A stretch of DNA of 64,000 nt from Planctomycetales bacterium 10988 (GTDB taxonomy: Bacteria > Planctomycetota > Planctomycetia > Pirellulales > Pb10988): NCBI GenBank assembly GCA_009664345.1, contig CP043547.1, positions 124,001 through 188,000 on the forward strand, given 5' to 3'. Below, piece after piece: positions 62,430 to 64,000 of this stretch. Position 1 is the first letter of the stretch, and every line of letters begins with the position of its first letter. The notes under the pieces were generated by a model. It made no database searches. It was not told the origin of the DNA and saw only the letters and a list, made by a program, of their open reading frames with translations. A program made the translations under genes and the position numbers.

Positions 62430-62613
62430 TCGAGGCGGGTATCCCTGGCTAGAAGGCGAAATGATTTTTGTGAAAGATAAAGACAATTTAAATAAGTGAG
62501 ATTCTGTTGTCTAGGATCACTAAGAGTTTGCCATCTTATGATTGTTCATCTTGAAAGCGACTTGAGAACCTAACCAACAAAGATTTACTCCCCCCTTCCC
62601 AAAGGAAAAATTG

Positions 62614-63087
62614 ATGCAAATCCGTACTGGCTCGATGGTTGTAGGAACACTGCTAGCTGGCTTGCTTGTGATGGGAACGCTTGGCTGTTTCAATCCGAAC
62701 GACGCTTTTCAAGCTCTGGACTCTGTGTCCGGCAATGAGCGATCCCCTGAGGTTGCCAAAAAAATCGGGGCTCCTGTCAAACTTACCGCTGACAACTTTC
62801 AACAGGAAGTCGTCAATGCCGATCAAGTTGTCTTGATTGACTTTTATGCCGATTGGTGCGGACCTTGTCGTTCCATGGAGCCGATCGTCAGCGACTTGGC
62901 CTCGGATTACAAAGGCAAGCTGATTGTTGGAAAGGTCGATGTCGATAAAGAGCAGGCCTTGTCGCAACGAATGGGGATACAAGGACTTCCAACTTTTCTT
63001 TTGGTCAAGAATGGAAAAGTGGTGAAAAAATTTGTCGGCTCGCGTCCTCGTTCGGAATTAGAAGCTCAAATCAAAAAACATCTCTAA
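62614..63087 (+). CDS. exported thioredoxin-like protein
   Basis: A 157-residue protein starting at ATG 62614, seven bases after AAGGA (a TTG lies just before it). A signal-type N-terminus (TGSMVVGTLLAGLLVMGTLGC) ends in a Cys that may be lipidated, although TLGC is not a perfect lipobox. The thioredoxin domain has FYADWCGPCRSM (Cys82, Cys85) and the cis-Pro in GLPTFLLVKNGK. It would reduce or exchange disulfides outside the cytoplasm, held at the membrane. A terminator follows at 63119-63155. Confidence 0.92.
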   Translation: MQIRTGSMVVGTLLAGLLVMGTLGCFNPNDAFQALDSVSGNERSPEVAKKIGAPVKLTADNFQQEVVNADQVVLIDFYADWCGPCRSMEPIVSDLASDYKGKLIVGKVDVDKEQALSQRMGIQGLPTFLLVKNGKVVKKFVGSRPRSELEAQIKKHL

Positions 63088-63118
63088 AATTCGCTTAACA
63101 CTTTCGACCGAACGCCTA

Positions 63119-63155
63119 AAATAAGAGCAATCCTCCTTCGGGAGTTCTCTTATTT
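63119..63155 (+). terminator. rho-independent terminator after the thioredoxin gene
   Basis: An inner CTCC-TTCG-GGAG hairpin with a stable TTCG loop is enclosed by AAATAAGAG/CTCTTATTT arms, with short asymmetric internal bulges. It lies 32 bases after the thioredoxin stop. The right arm supplies a T-rich stretch. The symmetric outer arms could act in both directions. Confidence 0.75.
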
Positions 63156-63254
63156 CCGATCATTCTATGGAATGAAAGCAATAGACAAGCCAGCCGGCAT
63201 CCAGTCCCCCTTGCTGGAGAAGCTTGGCTTTGATGAAAAATCAGTAGGCGTCGT

Positions 63255-63947
63255 ATGAAACTTTTGCGTATTTTAACCGTGATTCTCGCTTGTATGATTC
63301 TCCTTCTCTGCGGGAGCCTGATTGGCGCTTATTCAGCGAGTCAAGTCGAGCCGGAATTTTATCAACAGGTAATCCAAGAAGATCCTATCAAATTGGAAGA
63401 GGCAGGCGATGAACTAGAGGCAAAGACCTCCGCACTGGCCAGCCTTACCGATCGGCCTGGGACATGGCAAGCCTCTTTCACACAACGTCAAATCAATGGT
63501 TGGTTGGCCTCGGACTTGCCTGAAAAGCACCCTGATTTACTTCCCAAAAACATCCAGGATCCCAGAGTGGTTCTGGCTCCCGACGTGGTCAAAGTTGCCT
63601 GTCGCATGGAGCAAAACGGGGTTAGTTCGGTGATTTGGCTCGAATCGGAAGTCTTTTTGACCGATGAACGCGAACTAGCGATCCGTATTCGTTCATTGAA
63701 AGCTGGTGCCCTGCCGATGCCGACAAGCGTGCTCCTCGAACAACTCGATCAGGAATTCGAAAAGCTTTCTGTTTCGATTCGTCGAATTCAAAGTGAAGGG
63801 AAACAGACCTTGTTAATTAAACTTCCCAGAGCGAAAGAAGGAGTTTTCTCCCGAGAAATCGGTCAGCTAGAGGTACGAGAGGAAGAAGTGTTTATTGCCG
63901 GCAAGACGACTGATGAGAATCAAGAGACTACGGATCCAACCGAGTAA
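63255..63947 (+). CDS. exported or membrane-anchored protein, unknown
   Basis: A 230-residue protein with an N-terminal helix (ILTVILACMILLLCGSLIGAYSAS) acting as signal or anchor, then a mixed alpha/beta body (WQASFTQRQINGWLASDLPEKHPDLLP, VVLAPDVVKVACRMEQNGVSSVIWLESEVFL, LAIRIRSLKAGALPMP). The C-terminus is acidic and polar. No conserved motif recognised; one lone Cys lies in the body. It follows the thioredoxin gene by 167 bases, with the terminator between them, so separate transcription is likely. Confidence 0.7.
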   Translation: MKLLRILTVILACMILLLCGSLIGAYSASQVEPEFYQQVIQEDPIKLEEAGDELEAKTSALASLTDRPGTWQASFTQRQINGWLASDLPEKHPDLLPKNIQDPRVVLAPDVVKVACRMEQNGVSSVIWLESEVFLTDERELAIRIRSLKAGALPMPTSVLLEQLDQEFEKLSVSIRRIQSEGKQTLLIKLPRAKEGVFSREIGQLEVREEEVFIAGKTTDENQETTDPTE

Positions 63948-64000
63948 AGCTCCAGGCCGCTGCCGATTCCATCTCTTTTACTAATTGAAAAGTTCCTCGG
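63928..64000 (-). CDS. possible 3' end of a minus-strand gene continuing beyond the window
   Basis: From the right edge an open frame reads ...FQLVKEMESAAAWSFTRLDP before a TAG at 63928-63930. It looks protein-like but is only 24 codons and overlaps the preceding plus gene by 20 bases, so chance is possible. Sequence beyond 64000 is needed to decide. Confidence 0.3.
   Translation of the reverse strand, partial: RGTFQLVKEMESAAAWSFTRLDP

Overview
The window looks like a planctomycete chromosome. The evidence is a microcompartment locus of the Planctomycetes-Verrucomicrobia (PVM) type, a giant surface protein starting with a LEPR-like ...LESRQLLAA N-terminus, a membrane-spanning Ser/Thr kinase, several secreted PQQ-propeller proteins and a squalene-hopene cyclase. 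I cannot resolve the genus. No rRNA, tRNA or CRISPR array was seen.

Layout. Positions 1-5.4 kb hold a truncated secreted SH3/Pro-Glu-rich/peroxiredoxin-like protein, a DUF454-like membrane protein, a secreted C45-type Ntn hydrolase, a small zinc-ribbon protein and a Nudix hydrolase. Positions 5.8-23.2 kb are one giant adhesin-like gene, about ten DUF11-like domains followed by 26 SdrD-B-like repeats. It is cut in two by a 1,543-bp IS4-family element with perfect 19-bp inverted repeats and a 10-bp target duplication. Removing the element and one duplication copy restores a 5,273-codon frame. A second, IS5-like element with a frameshifted transposase sits just downstream (23.2-24.8 kb). Both elements are visibly richer in G+C than their surroundings.

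Positions 24.8-29.0 kb (minus strand) carry a small membrane ORF, an orphan ABC ATPase, a MazG-like protein and a membrane Ser/Thr kinase. Positions 29.4-33.7 kb (plus) carry glcDEF, glycolate/lactate oxidase. Positions 33.8-42.4 kb (minus) carry the microcompartment operon: DeoR regulator, PduL, two BMC-H, AckA, BMC-P, CoA-acylating aldehyde dehydrogenase, BMC-P, an unknown protein with a Cys cluster, BMC-P, class II aldolase and a lactate/malate-dehydrogenase-like enzyme. The expected chemistry is cleavage of a deoxysugar phosphate (fuculose/rhamnulose-1-P) to DHAP and lactaldehyde, then lactaldehyde to lactyl-CoA, lactyl-phosphate and lactate plus ATP, with NAD+ recycled by the dehydrogenase. 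glcDEF, which converges on the operon terminator, could oxidise the lactate onward.

Positions 42.9-54.7 kb (minus) hold a cell-wall/division remnant (ftsQ-like, murB), aroA, three consecutive secreted proteins (PQQ propeller, HEAT/jelly-roll, TPR), a RimK-like ATP-grasp ligase, a small membrane protein and shc. Positions 55.2-64 kb hold a DapA-family aldolase, aroB with a small upstream gene, a natural OleB-OleC fusion for long-chain olefin synthesis, a second PQQ propeller, a secreted thioredoxin and a secreted unknown protein.

Most notable: the precise, reversible-looking split of the giant repeat gene; its ten-unit array with an exact 354-bp period; a triplicated unrecognised C-terminal module in that protein; and the uncharacterised microcompartment protein with a CxC-x8-CxC cluster and a predicted encapsulation helix.
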